Source: Polaromonas sp.
GTDB taxonomy: Bacteria > Pseudomonadota > Gammaproteobacteria > Burkholderiales > Burkholderiaceae_C
Reading direction: 5' to 3'
Assembly: GCF_012927485.1 (NCBI RefSeq)
Contig: NZ_JABBPC010000004.1
Location: 1 to 64,000 of the forward strand
Length of the DNA stretch: 64,000 nucleotides
Position numbers and translations under genes: made by a program. Shown here in pieces: positions 33,105 to 41,638 of the stretch. The notes beneath the pieces were generated by a model, which worked only from the letters and a program-made list of their open reading frames with translations, had not been told where the DNA came from and searched no databases. Within the stretch, counting starts at the first letter, position 1. Each line of letters opens with the position of its first letter.

Positions 33105-35993
33105 ATGAATTCCAACGCGCAGTCACCTGCATCTGTCTACACCGCCTATCAAGGCAATACCTATCTTTTCGGCGGCAATGCGCCTTATGTCGAAGAGATG
33201 TACGAAAACTACCTCGCCAATCCGGGCAGCGTACCTGAAACCTGGCGCGAGTATTTCGACGCCTTGCAGCATGTTCCCGCAGTGGATGGCAGCAACGCCA
33301 AAGACGTGCCGCACATGCCGGTCATCAATGCCTTTGCCGAGCGTGCCAAGCAAGGTCAGACCAAGGTTGTGGTCGCGAATGCCGACCTGGAAATGGGGCG
33401 CAAGCGTACGGCGGCCCAGCAACTTATCGCAGCTTATCGCAATGTCGGCGTTCGTTGGGCTGACCTGGATCCCCTGAAACGGGCCGAGCGCGACAAAATT
33501 CCTGAGTTGGAGCCGTCTTTCTACGGCTTCACGGATGCCGACCAGGAAACGGTGTTTAACACCAGCAATACTTTCTTCGGCAAAGACACCATGAGTTTGC
33601 GGGAACTGATAAACGCGCTCCGCGAGACCTACTGCGGCACGATTGGTGCCGAGTACATGTACGCCACCGACCAGAACCAAAAGCGCTGGTGGCAGCAAAA
33701 GCTGGAGGCTATTCGCAGCAAGCCCAACTTCACCCAGGAAAAGAAACTTCACATCCTTGACCGGCTTAGCGCGGCCGAAGGTATTGAGCGCTTTTTGCAC
33801 ACCAAATATGTCGGCCAAAAACGTTTCTCGCTTGAAGGCGGTGAAAGCTTTATTGCCAGCATGGACGAACTCATCCAGCGCGGCGGGGAAGTCGGCGTGC
33901 AGGAAATCGTCATTGGCATGGCGCATCGGGGTCGCCTTAATGTGCTGGTCAACTCGCTGGGTAAAGTGCCCGCCGACTTGTTTGCCGAATTTGACCATAC
34001 GGCACCTGAAGATCTGCCCAGCGGAGACGTGAAATACCACCAGGGTTTTAGCTCTGATGTCACGACCCCAGGCGGGCCCGTCCACTTGTCGCTGGCATTT
34101 AATCCCTCCCACCTCGAAATCGTGAATCCGGTGGTGGAAGGCTCGGTTCGTGCCCGCATGGACCGCCGGGCCGATCCGAAGGGCTTGCAGGTGTTGCCTG
34201 TGTTGGTGCATGGCGACGCCGCTTTTGCCGGACAAGGCGTGGTCATGGAAACGCTGGCGCTTGCAGAAACCCGGGGCTATTTCACGGGCGGTACGGTGCA
34301 CATCGTCATCAATAACCAAATCGGCTTTACCACCAGCGACCCGCGAGACAGCCGTTCCACGCTGTACTGCTCCGACGTGGTCAAAATGATCGAAGCGCCT
34401 GTGCTTCACGTTAACGGCGATGACCCGGAAGCCGTGGTGCTGGCTACCCAGCTGGCACTCGAATTCCGCATGGCATTCCAGAAAGATGTCGTCGTCGACA
34501 TCATTTGCTTCCGTAAACTGGGTCACAACGAACAGGACACGCCTGCACTGACCCAGCCGCTGATGTATAAAAAAATTGCGCAGCATCCCGGCACTCGCCG
34601 CCTGTATGCCGACAAGCTGACGGCGCAGGGCATGGGCGAGACGCTCGGTGAGGATATGGTCAAGGCCACGCGGGCAGCGCTCGATGCCGGTAAGAGCACG
34701 TTCGATCCCGTGCTCACGAATTTCAAGAGCAAGTACGCAGTGGACTGGCGCCGTTACCTCGCCCAGAAGTGGACGGATGCCGGAGAAACCGCCATTCCAA
34801 TGGCCGAATGGAAACGTTTGGCCGAGAGAATTACTACGATCCCCCCCAGTGTGACCCCCCATAATTTAGTCAAAAAAGTGTATGACGACCGGGCGGCCAT
34901 GGGGCGCGGCGACATCCCGGTTGATTGGGGCATGGGCGAACACATGGCATTTGCCTCGCTGGTAGCGAGCGGTTACCCGGTACGTCTGTCAGGTGAAGAT
35001 TGCGGGCGCGGTACTTTTACCCACCGCCATTCAGTGATTCACGACCAGAACCGTGAGAAGTTCGACACTGGAACCTACGTTCCCTTGCAAAATGTGGCCG
35101 ACAATCAGGCTCCATTTGTGGTGATCGACTCCATCCTGTCGGAAGAAGCGGTACTGGCTTTCGAGTACGGCTACGCGTCCAACGATCCGAACACCCTTGT
35201 GATTTGGGAAGCACAATTTGGCGACTTCGCCAATGGCGCCCAGGTCGTGATTGACCAGTTCATTGCCTCTGGCGAAGTGAAGTGGGGCCGTGTCAACGGC
35301 ATCGCGCTCATGCTGCCGCACGGCTACGAAGGACAAGGACCTGAACACAGCTCCGCTCGCCTTGAGCGCTTCATGCAGTTGTCTGCCGACACCAATATGC
35401 AGGTGGTTCAGCCGACCACCGCCAGCCAGATCTTCCACGTGTTGCGCCGTCAGATGGTGCGCAACTTGCGCAAGCCGCTGGTAATCATGACACCCAAGTC
35501 CTTGCTCCGTAACAAAGACGCAACCTCGCCGATCTCCGAGTTCATCAAGGGTAGTTTTCAGACCATCATTCCCGAGAAAAAAGAAGAGATCAACAAAAAG
35601 GCGGACAAGGTTAAGCGCATCATTGCCTGTTCGGGCAAGGTGTATTACGACTTGGCCAAGAAGCGGGAGGAAAAAAGCGTTGACGACGTGGTGATCCTGC
35701 GCGTCGAGCAGCTTTACCCGTTTCCGCACAAAACCTTTGCAGCGGAGCTGAAAAAGTACCCGAATGCTGCCGACATCGTCTGGTGCCAGGACGAGCCGCA
35801 AAACCAGGGCGCCTGGTTTTTTGTGCAGCATTACATCCACGAAAATATGCTCGATGGCCAGAAGCTTGGTTACTCTGGCCGCGCAGCATCGGCCTCTCCG
35901 GCGGTAGGCTATTCCCACCTGCACCAAGAACAGCAAAAAGCGCTGGTGGATGGCGCGTTTGGCAAGCTCAAGGGTTTTGTCCTGACCAAGTGA
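33105..35993 (+). CDS. sucA: 2-oxoglutarate dehydrogenase E1 component
   Basis: This 962-residue thiamine-diphosphate enzyme decarboxylates 2-oxoglutarate and transfers the succinyl group to the lipoyl E2, in the TCA cycle. The opening NSNAQSPASVYTAYQGNTYL is preceded by GGAGG 9 bases from ATG 33105. An in-frame ATG at 33072 lies inside the leader hairpin and is rejected. GMAHRGRLNVL, HGDAAFAGQGVV and GHNEQDTPALTQPLMY are typical E1o motifs. odhB and lpdA follow, completing the complex. Confidence 0.96.
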   Translation: MNSNAQSPASVYTAYQGNTYLFGGNAPYVEEMYENYLANPGSVPETWREYFDALQHVPAVDGSNAKDVPHMPVINAFAERAKQGQTKVVVANADLEMGRKRTAAQQLIAAYRNVGVRWADLDPLKRAERDKIPELEPSFYGFTDADQETVFNTSNTFFGKDTMSLRELINALRETYCGTIGAEYMYATDQNQKRWWQQKLEAIRSKPNFTQEKKLHILDRLSAAEGIERFLHTKYVGQKRFSLEGGESFIASMDELIQRGGEVGVQEIVIGMAHRGRLNVLVNSLGKVPADLFAEFDHTAPEDLPSGDVKYHQGFSSDVTTPGGPVHLSLAFNPSHLEIVNPVVEGSVRARMDRRADPKGLQVLPVLVHGDAAFAGQGVVMETLALAETRGYFTGGTVHIVINNQIGFTTSDPRDSRSTLYCSDVVKMIEAPVLHVNGDDPEAVVLATQLALEFRMAFQKDVVVDIICFRKLGHNEQDTPALTQPLMYKKIAQHPGTRRLYADKLTAQGMGETLGEDMVKATRAALDAGKSTFDPVLTNFKSKYAVDWRRYLAQKWTDAGETAIPMAEWKRLAERITTIPPSVTPHNLVKKVYDDRAAMGRGDIPVDWGMGEHMAFASLVASGYPVRLSGEDCGRGTFTHRHSVIHDQNREKFDTGTYVPLQNVADNQAPFVVIDSILSEEAVLAFEYGYASNDPNTLVIWEAQFGDFANGAQVVIDQFIASGEVKWGRVNGIALMLPHGYEGQGPEHSSARLERFMQLSADTNMQVVQPTTASQIFHVLRRQMVRNLRKPLVIMTPKSLLRNKDATSPISEFIKGSFQTIIPEKKEEINKKADKVKRIIACSGKVYYDLAKKREEKSVDDVVILRVEQLYPFPHKTFAAELKKYPNAADIVWCQDEPQNQGAWFFVQHYIHENMLDGQKLGYSGRAASASPAVGYSHLHQEQQKALVDGAFGKLKGFVLTK

Positions 35994-36041
35994 AGTCGCG
36001 GCGAACCACAAAAAACACAAAAAATACCCGAAAGAATCAAA

Positions 36042-37310
36042 ATGGCTATCGTAGAAGTCAAAGTTCCCCAACTGTCCGAGTCCGTGGCGGAAGCCACCAT
36101 GTTGCAGTGGAAAAAAAAGGTCGGCGAGGCAATTGCCACGGACGAGATCCTGATTGAGATCGAAACCGACAAAGTCGTGCTCGAAGTGCCCGCGCCTTCT
36201 GCCGGGGTGCTGATTGAGTTGCTGGTGCCGGATGGCGGCACGGTGGTGTCGGATCAGGTAATCGCGAGAATTGATACGGAGGGCAAGGCAGGCGCAGCCG
36301 TAGCGGCTGCCACTGCGCCTGCTGCTGTTACGGCTTCAGCGCCGCCGCTCTCAGCCTCTGCTGCCGTAGCAGGCAGCTCTATGGCCGGTGTGGCCATGCC
36401 TGCAGCTGCCAAGTTGATGGCAGACAACAACTTGGCGTCTGGCTCTGTCCCGGGAACCGGCAAGGAGGGCCGTGTCACTAAAGGTGACGTATTGGCTGCA
36501 ACGGGGTCCAATGCGGCCAAATCGGTCGCGGCGACCGCAGTTCCTGCAGGGGTGCCAACCGTTGCTTTACCAAAAGTGGCTGCACCTGCCAATCCTGTCG
36601 ATTTGGGTGATCGCCCTGAGCAGCGCGTTCCCATGAGCCGCCTTCGCGCCCGCATCGCCGAGCGTCTGCTGCAGTCGCAATCCACTAACGCCATTTTGAC
36701 TACTTTCAATGAAGTCAACATGGCCCCTGTAATGGAGATGCGCAAGCGTTTCCAAGAGAAGTTTGAAAAAGCGCACGGAGTCAAGATTGGCTTTATGAGC
36801 TTCTTTGTAAAAGCCGCTGTGCATGCGTTGAAGAAATATCCGGTTCTCAACGCGAGTGTGGATGGCAACGATATTGTCTATCACGGCTTCTTCGATATTG
36901 GTATCGCCGTCGGCTCGCCGCGCGGCTTGGTGGTGCCTATCCTGCGCAACGCCGACCAGATGAGTTTTGCTGAAATCGAAAAGAAGATTGCCGAATACGG
37001 CGCCAAGGCACGTGACGGCAAGCTGGGTATTGAAGAGATGACGGGCGGGACGTTCTCTATCTCCAACGGCGGCGTATTCGGCTCCATGCTGTCCACCCCG
37101 ATTATTAACCCACCGCAGTCCGCCATTTTGGGCGTGCACGCAACCAAAGACCGGGCGGTAGTTGAAAATGGTCAGATAGTGATTCGCCCAATGAATTACC
37201 TTGCCATGAGCTACGACCACCGGGTCATTGACGGCCGTGAAGCAGTGTTGGGCCTGGTAGCCATGAAAGAGGCTCTGGAAGATCCCGCCCGCCTGTTATT
37301 CGATATTTAG
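36042..37310 (+). CDS. odhB: Dihydrolipoyllysine-residue succinyltransferase (E2 of 2-oxoglutarate dehydrogenase)
   Basis: This 422-residue E2 core has an N-terminal lipoyl domain with the lipoylated lysine in [12 protein letters not shown] (Lys44). It continues with an alanine-rich linker (about 80-125), a peripheral-subunit-binding domain ([23 protein letters not shown]), and the catalytic acyltransferase domain ending with [13 protein letters not shown], which holds the active-site His and Asp. Only one lipoyl domain is present, as usual for this E2. It follows sucA by 48 bases. Confidence 0.95.
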   Translation: MAIVEVKVPQLSESVAEATMLQWKKKVGEAIATDEILIEIETDKVVLEVPAPSAGVLIELLVPDGGTVVSDQVIARIDTEGKAGAAVAAATAPAAVTASAPPLSASAAVAGSSMAGVAMPAAAKLMADNNLASGSVPGTGKEGRVTKGDVLAATGSNAAKSVAATAVPAGVPTVALPKVAAPANPVDLGDRPEQRVPMSRLRARIAERLLQSQSTNAILTTFNEVNMAPVMEMRKRFQEKFEKAHGVKIGFMSFFVKAAVHALKKYPVLNASVDGNDIVYHGFFDIGIAVGSPRGLVVPILRNADQMSFAEIEKKIAEYGAKARDGKLGIEEMTGGTFSISNGGVFGSMLSTPIINPPQSAILGVHATKDRAVVENGQIVIRPMNYLAMSYDHRVIDGREAVLGLVAMKEALEDPARLLFDI

Positions 37311-37374
37311 AGACTGTCAAACCAGGCTGCAGTAGTTGGACTACCAGTCTGGCCTTCAATTTACGGAAAAGAAC

Positions 37375-38802
37375 ATGCCCCAACAATTTGACGTGGTCGT
37401 ACTCGGTGCCGGGCCGGGTGGCTATATTGCCGCTATCCGCGCAGCCCAGCTGGGCTTTAGCGTCGCCTGTATCGACGAATGGAAAAGCGCCGATGGCGGT
37501 CCGGCTTTGGGCGGTACTTGTACCAACATTGGATGTATTCCGTCCAAAGCCCTGTTGCAGTCCTCGGATTATTACGAACAAGCGGGCCACCACTTTTCGG
37601 ACCATGGCATCGAGGTGAAGGGCTTGGAACTAGATGTTGCCAAGATGGTCAGCCGCAAAAATTCCGTCGTCAAACAAAACAACGATGGCATCGTGTACTT
37701 ATTTAAAAAGAATAAGGTCACTTTTTTCCACGGCCGTGGCTCCTTTGTCTCTGCTAAAAACGGCGCCTACGACATCAATGTTGCAGGCGTTGTCGCTGCA
37801 GTCATCTCCGGCAAACACGTAATTGTGGCTACCGGTTCGATCGCGCGTGCGCTGCCGGGTGTGCCGTTTGATGAAGAAACTATTCTCTCCAATGACGGCG
37901 CGCTGCGAATTCCTGCTGTACCCAAAAGGCTGGGTGTAATCGGTTCGGGCGTGATCGGACTTGAAATGGGTTCGGTCTGGCGACGGCTAGGTGCCGAGGT
38001 CACCATCCTGGAGGGACTTCCTACGTTTCTGGGCGCTGTGGACCAGCAGATTGCCAAGGAAGCACAAAAAGCTTTTGTTAAACAGGGGTTGAAGCTTGAA
38101 CTCGGTGTGACGGTTGGCGAGATTAAATCCGGGAAAAAAGGCGCGTCAATTGCCTATATTGATTCAAAGGGTCAAGGCAAGACGCTCGATGTCGATAAAT
38201 TGATTATCTCAATTGGCCGAATAGCCAACACGATTGGTCTTGCACCTGAAGCGGTGGGATTAAAACTCGATGAACGCGGCGCCATCGTGGTCGACCACGA
38301 ATGTAAAACCAATTTGCCCAATGTGTGGGCGGTGGGTGACGTCGTGCGGGGTCCTATGTTGGCGCACAAAGCAGAAGAAGAGGGCGTCGCGGTAGCTGAG
38401 CGTATCGCCGGGCAACACGGCCATGTCAACTTCAACACCATTCCCTGGGTGATTTATACCAACCCCGAGATTGCATGGGTTGGCCAAACCGAGGAGCAAT
38501 TGAAAGCCACAGGGCGTGCTTACAAGGCCGGCACCTTCCCTTTCATGGCCAATGGTCGTGCGCGCGCCATGGGAGATACCACGGGCATGGTGAAAATGCT
38601 GGCAGATGCCGCAACCGATGAAATTCTTGGCGTGCATATCGTTGGTCCGATGGCCAGCGAGCTGATCGCCGAATGCGTGATGGCGATGGAGTTTCGCGCC
38701 AGCAGCGAAGACATCGCCCGTATTTGCCACGCGCACCCGTCGCTCAGCGAAGCTACCAAAGAGGCTGCATTAGCGGTGGACAAGCGCACCCTGAATTTTT
38801 GA
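37375..38802 (+). CDS. lpdA: Dihydrolipoyl dehydrogenase (E3)
   Basis: This 475-residue FAD flavoprotein reoxidises dihydrolipoamide with NAD. The FAD loop VVLGAGPGGYIAAIRAAQ, the redox disulfide CTNIGC (Cys49, Cys54), the NAD loop GVIGSGVIGLEMGSVW, and the C-terminal catalytic HAHPSLSEATKEA are all present. ATG 37375 is used because the family starts at this MPQQFDVVVLG; an earlier in-frame start at 37336 adds 13 residues of non-conserved text. It closes the sucA-odhB-lpdA cluster; zapE follows after 19 bases. Confidence 0.95.
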   Translation: MPQQFDVVVLGAGPGGYIAAIRAAQLGFSVACIDEWKSADGGPALGGTCTNIGCIPSKALLQSSDYYEQAGHHFSDHGIEVKGLELDVAKMVSRKNSVVKQNNDGIVYLFKKNKVTFFHGRGSFVSAKNGAYDINVAGVVAAVISGKHVIVATGSIARALPGVPFDEETILSNDGALRIPAVPKRLGVIGSGVIGLEMGSVWRRLGAEVTILEGLPTFLGAVDQQIAKEAQKAFVKQGLKLELGVTVGEIKSGKKGASIAYIDSKGQGKTLDVDKLIISIGRIANTIGLAPEAVGLKLDERGAIVVDHECKTNLPNVWAVGDVVRGPMLAHKAEEEGVAVAERIAGQHGHVNFNTIPWVIYTNPEIAWVGQTEEQLKATGRAYKAGTFPFMANGRARAMGDTTGMVKMLADAATDEILGVHIVGPMASELIAECVMAMEFRASSEDIARICHAHPSLSEATKEAALAVDKRTLNF

Positions 38803-38821
38803 CGATCTGGGTGCGGAATCA

Positions 38822-39925
38822 GTGACTTATCTGGTGCGTTCAGCCTACGAGGCTGAACTCGCGATACGGGGGTACACAAGTGATCCCGCTCAATTACGTG
38901 CGATCGATGCGTTGGAGCGCTGTGCCACTGAATGGGCGGCGTTCAAAGAGCGAAGATCGAATACCTTCAAGAAGCTTATCAACCGGCCCGACATTCCGCG
39001 GGGCGTTTATATGTACGGAGGAGTGGGACGGGGTAAAAGCTTCCTCATGGATTGTTTTTATGGCGCCGTACCGCTCAAGCGCAAGATCCGGCTGCATTTT
39101 CACGAATTCATGCGGGAAGTACATAGGGAACTGCATGAGCTCCAGGGCACAGTGAACCCGCTCGATGAGTTGGGCAAGCGCATCTCCAAGCGCTATCGGC
39201 TGATTTGCTTTGATGAGTTTCATGTGGCGGACATCACGGATGCCTTGATTTTGCATCGACTGCTGATCGCGTTGTTTGAGAACGGTGTCGGCTTTGTCAC
39301 AACGTCGAACTTTCGTCCCGATGATCTTTACCCCAACGGGCTGCACAGGGAGCGTATCCTCCCCGCCATAGAGCTGCTCAAGGCCCATCTGGAGGTTCTC
39401 AGTGTCGACAACGGGACCGACTATCGGAGGCGTACGCTAGAGCATGTGAAGCTCTACCATACACCACTCAGTCCCCAGGCAGAGGCCGAGATGACGGACA
39501 CCTTTAATCGTCTGGCGGAGTCACAGGATGAAACTCCAGTTCTGCAGATTGAGTCGCGGCAAATCAGGGCAAAGCGAAAGGCCGGAGGAGCCGTTTGGTT
39601 CGATTTCAAAACCTTGTGCGGTGGGCCACGATCACAAAACGACTACCTGGAGATTGCCAGCCAGTTTCATACTGTGCTGCTGAGCAACGTGCCCCACATG
39701 CCGGTCAGGATGGCATCAGAAGCCAGGCGGTTTACCTGGTTGGTGGATGTCTTGTATGACCGCAGGGTCAAATTGATCATGTCGGCCGCTGTGGCCCCTG
39801 AGTCGTTGTATACAGAAGGACCCTTGGTGCATGAGTTTCCCCGTACGGTTTCGCGGCTCAACGAAATGCAATCAATGGAGTTTCTTGCTCTGGAGCGTAG
39901 AAATGTTGACACGACATTAACATGA
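38822..39925 (+). CDS. zapE: Cell division protein ZapE (AFG1-like ATPase)
   Basis: This 367-residue AAA+-like ATPase of the AFG1/LACE1 family has Walker A YGGVGRGKSFLMD (near 65), Walker B LICFDEFHVADITDA (near 133), and VGFVTTSNFRPDDLYPNGL after it. E. coli ZapE binds FtsZ and is needed for division under stress. The start is GTG 38822. In this group of bacteria it commonly follows lpdA. Its stop overlaps the ATG of the next gene by 4 bases (ATGA), so the two proteins are probably made together. Confidence 0.93.
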   Translation: MTYLVRSAYEAELAIRGYTSDPAQLRAIDALERCATEWAAFKERRSNTFKKLINRPDIPRGVYMYGGVGRGKSFLMDCFYGAVPLKRKIRLHFHEFMREVHRELHELQGTVNPLDELGKRISKRYRLICFDEFHVADITDALILHRLLIALFENGVGFVTTSNFRPDDLYPNGLHRERILPAIELLKAHLEVLSVDNGTDYRRRTLEHVKLYHTPLSPQAEAEMTDTFNRLAESQDETPVLQIESRQIRAKRKAGGAVWFDFKTLCGGPRSQNDYLEIASQFHTVLLSNVPHMPVRMASEARRFTWLVDVLYDRRVKLIMSAAVAPESLYTEGPLVHEFPRTVSRLNEMQSMEFLALERRNVDTTLT

Positions 39926-40581
39926 AAAAAATTTTCCTTGCCGTCTTTATTGCGACGCTAAGCGCGCTCACAGGTGCGCAAACTGGCGGAGAAGTGGCGG
40001 CCCCTCCGGCTCGGCGTGGCACTATCGACGCAGAGCGCGTAAAAATCAGTGCCGAGCGGGCCAAGCTGGAGGCTGGCTTTTTAGCGGAAGATGCTGCCTG
40101 CTACAAAAGATTTGCTGTCAACGGCTGCCTGGATCACTTGAACACCAGGCGGCGTGAGGCGAGGGCTGATCTGCGGGGGCGGGAGATCGCTCTTAACGAT
40201 GAGGAGCGAAAAATTAAAGGGGCGGAACAGATTCGAAAAACCGAAGAAAAATCATCCCCTGAAAAGCTACAGGAAGCGGCTGACCTGCGCGCCAAAGCCG
40301 TAGAGGATTACCAGTCGCGACTGGATCGGGATAAGCAAAAACAGCAGGATCGAGCCTCAGTTCAGTCCAGTGAAAAGGTTAACGGTGAAGCCAACGCGGA
40401 GAAGCTCAAAGACAATCGGCAAAAAGCGCGATCACGAGCGGACATTCCCGCTACCGCAGCGGAAGAAGCTAAAAAATTCAACGAGCGCCAGAAAGAAGCG
40501 GGGACTCGGCGGGCTCAGCATGAAAGCGATCAGCTGAAGCGGGACAAGCGCACCCCAAATCCCTTGCCTTTGCCAGAGTAA
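39922..40581 (+). CDS. Secreted coiled-coil protein of unknown function, coupled to zapE
   Basis: The 219 residues start with a clear signal peptide (MKKIFLAVFIATLSALTGAQ). A mature part follows that is almost wholly charged helix. Residues 36-100 hold AERAKLEAGFLAEDAACYKR and NGCLDHLNTRRREARADLRG, with two cysteines nine residues apart (CYKRFAVNGC) that could form a periplasmic disulfide. The second half is rich in K, E, Q, R and A and likely a long single helix or disordered, ending PNPLPLPE. The 4-base overlap with zapE implies co-translation. No known domain is recognised; a periplasmic partner in division or envelope stress is a guess from context. Confidence 0.85.
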   Translation: MKKIFLAVFIATLSALTGAQTGGEVAAPPARRGTIDAERVKISAERAKLEAGFLAEDAACYKRFAVNGCLDHLNTRRREARADLRGREIALNDEERKIKGAEQIRKTEEKSSPEKLQEAADLRAKAVEDYQSRLDRDKQKQQDRASVQSSEKVNGEANAEKLKDNRQKARSRADIPATAAEEAKKFNERQKEAGTRRAQHESDQLKRDKRTPNPLPLPE

Positions 40582-40588
40582 GCGTTTT

Positions 40589-41347
40589 CTAGCCCAAAGG
40601 CTCAAGCTTGACAATCACCAGCGACAGATTGTCACCAACGCCGCGCGCACGCGATCTGGCTTTTTTAATTAAAAATTCGGTCGCTTCGCGAGGCGACAAA
40701 ATGGACAAGGCTGAACCCATTTCGTTAGCGGTGAAGTAGTGCCAGACTCCGTCACTACAGGCAAGCAGAATGTCATCTGGACGCAATTGGGGGATGAAAT
40801 GCTGTGTGACGGAAGGTGCTTCCTCGGTGCCAAGGCAACTCATCAAAATATTTGATTGAGGGTGGATATTGGCCTCCTCTTCGGTGATTTCTCCTTTGTC
40901 GACCAGAGTTTGTACATACGAGTGATCGACCGTTCTATGCACTAGCTTGTTGCCCCGATAGTGGTAAATCCGGGAGTCGCCGGTATGCGCCCAGTGGCAG
41001 GCCCCGCCTGGGTTGATCAAAAATGCCGCCAGCGTGCTGTGAGGTTCCTGTTCAGCCGATATTGCGGTCAGTTTGATCACGATATGGGCTTCTTCAATGA
41101 TCTGCTTGAGCATTGAAGGTGCGTCATCAGTGGCCGGGGCATAACGTTCGAAAAGCTGTTTGGCCGTCAGCATGACTTGGTCAGAGGCTTTACGCCCGCC
41201 GCTGCGACCCCCCATGCCGTCCGCCACTATGCCTAACAGACAGCCAGAAGCCCGCGGGTGACTCAGCAGATTCACCTGGTCCTGTTGATAGTCTCGATCA
41301 CCTTTGTGGATGCCCGTGGATGCTGTGATTCGATAACCTTTGGACAT
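40589..41347 (-). CDS. PP2C-type serine/threonine protein phosphatase
   Basis: This 252-residue PPM/PP2C phosphatase has all metal-binding motifs: DRDYQQDQ near residue 18, VADGMGG near 42, HTGDSRIY near 120, LLACSDGVW near 195, and GDNLSLVIV near 238. Such enzymes (Stp1/PrpC) reverse Hanks-type kinase phosphorylation. No kinase, FHA or type VI secretion gene is near, so its partner is elsewhere. It is convergent with the zapE-linked gene, ending 7 bases after it, and divergent from the YdcH-like gene. Confidence 0.92.
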   Translation of the reverse strand: MSKGYRITASTGIHKGDRDYQQDQVNLLSHPRASGCLLGIVADGMGGRSGGRKASDQVMLTAKQLFERYAPATDDAPSMLKQIIEEAHIVIKLTAISAEQEPHSTLAAFLINPGGACHWAHTGDSRIYHYRGNKLVHRTVDHSYVQTLVDKGEITEEEANIHPQSNILMSCLGTEEAPSVTQHFIPQLRPDDILLACSDGVWHYFTANEMGSALSILSPREATEFLIKKARSRARGVGDNLSLVIVKLEPLG

Positions 41348-41434
41348 CGTGTGGTAGCCGAACCCGCGAGGGCTCGATTTATGGTTGCAATCAACGTATT
41401 ATCAGATTAAGCATCGCGTACAGATCGAAATACC

Positions 41435-41638
41435 TTGAACTTAAATTTACACTCTCCGAAACGGCAACTGATCGAACTCAAAATCGAACATGCGGACTTG
41501 AATGTTTTGGTAGACATGACGGCGCACGCCCGGCCCATTGACGAACTGCTGCTCAGGCGTTTCAAAAAACGCCGGCTTCAGCTTCGCGACCAGATCTTGC
41601 AGCTCGAATTGTCGTTGGACTCTCCTGAGCCGGCCTGA
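41435..41638 (+). CDS. YdcH family (DUF465) small protein
   Basis: This 67-residue helical protein contains HADLNVLVDMTAHARPIDEL followed by LLRRFKKRRLQLRDQILQLE, the DUF465/YdcH pattern (a short antiparallel hairpin of helices). Function is unknown. The start is TTG 41435, since no earlier ATG fits. Its stop shares one base with the ATG of the helicase gene (TGATG), so they are coupled. Confidence 0.85.
   Translation: MNLNLHSPKRQLIELKIEHADLNVLVDMTAHARPIDELLLRRFKKRRLQLRDQILQLELSLDSPEPA

Noticed and set aside
33123-34862. 579-codon open frame antisense to sucA
   Set aside because: It lies wholly opposite the well-supported sucA, has no recognisable domain, and is the usual mirror frame of high-GC coding DNA.
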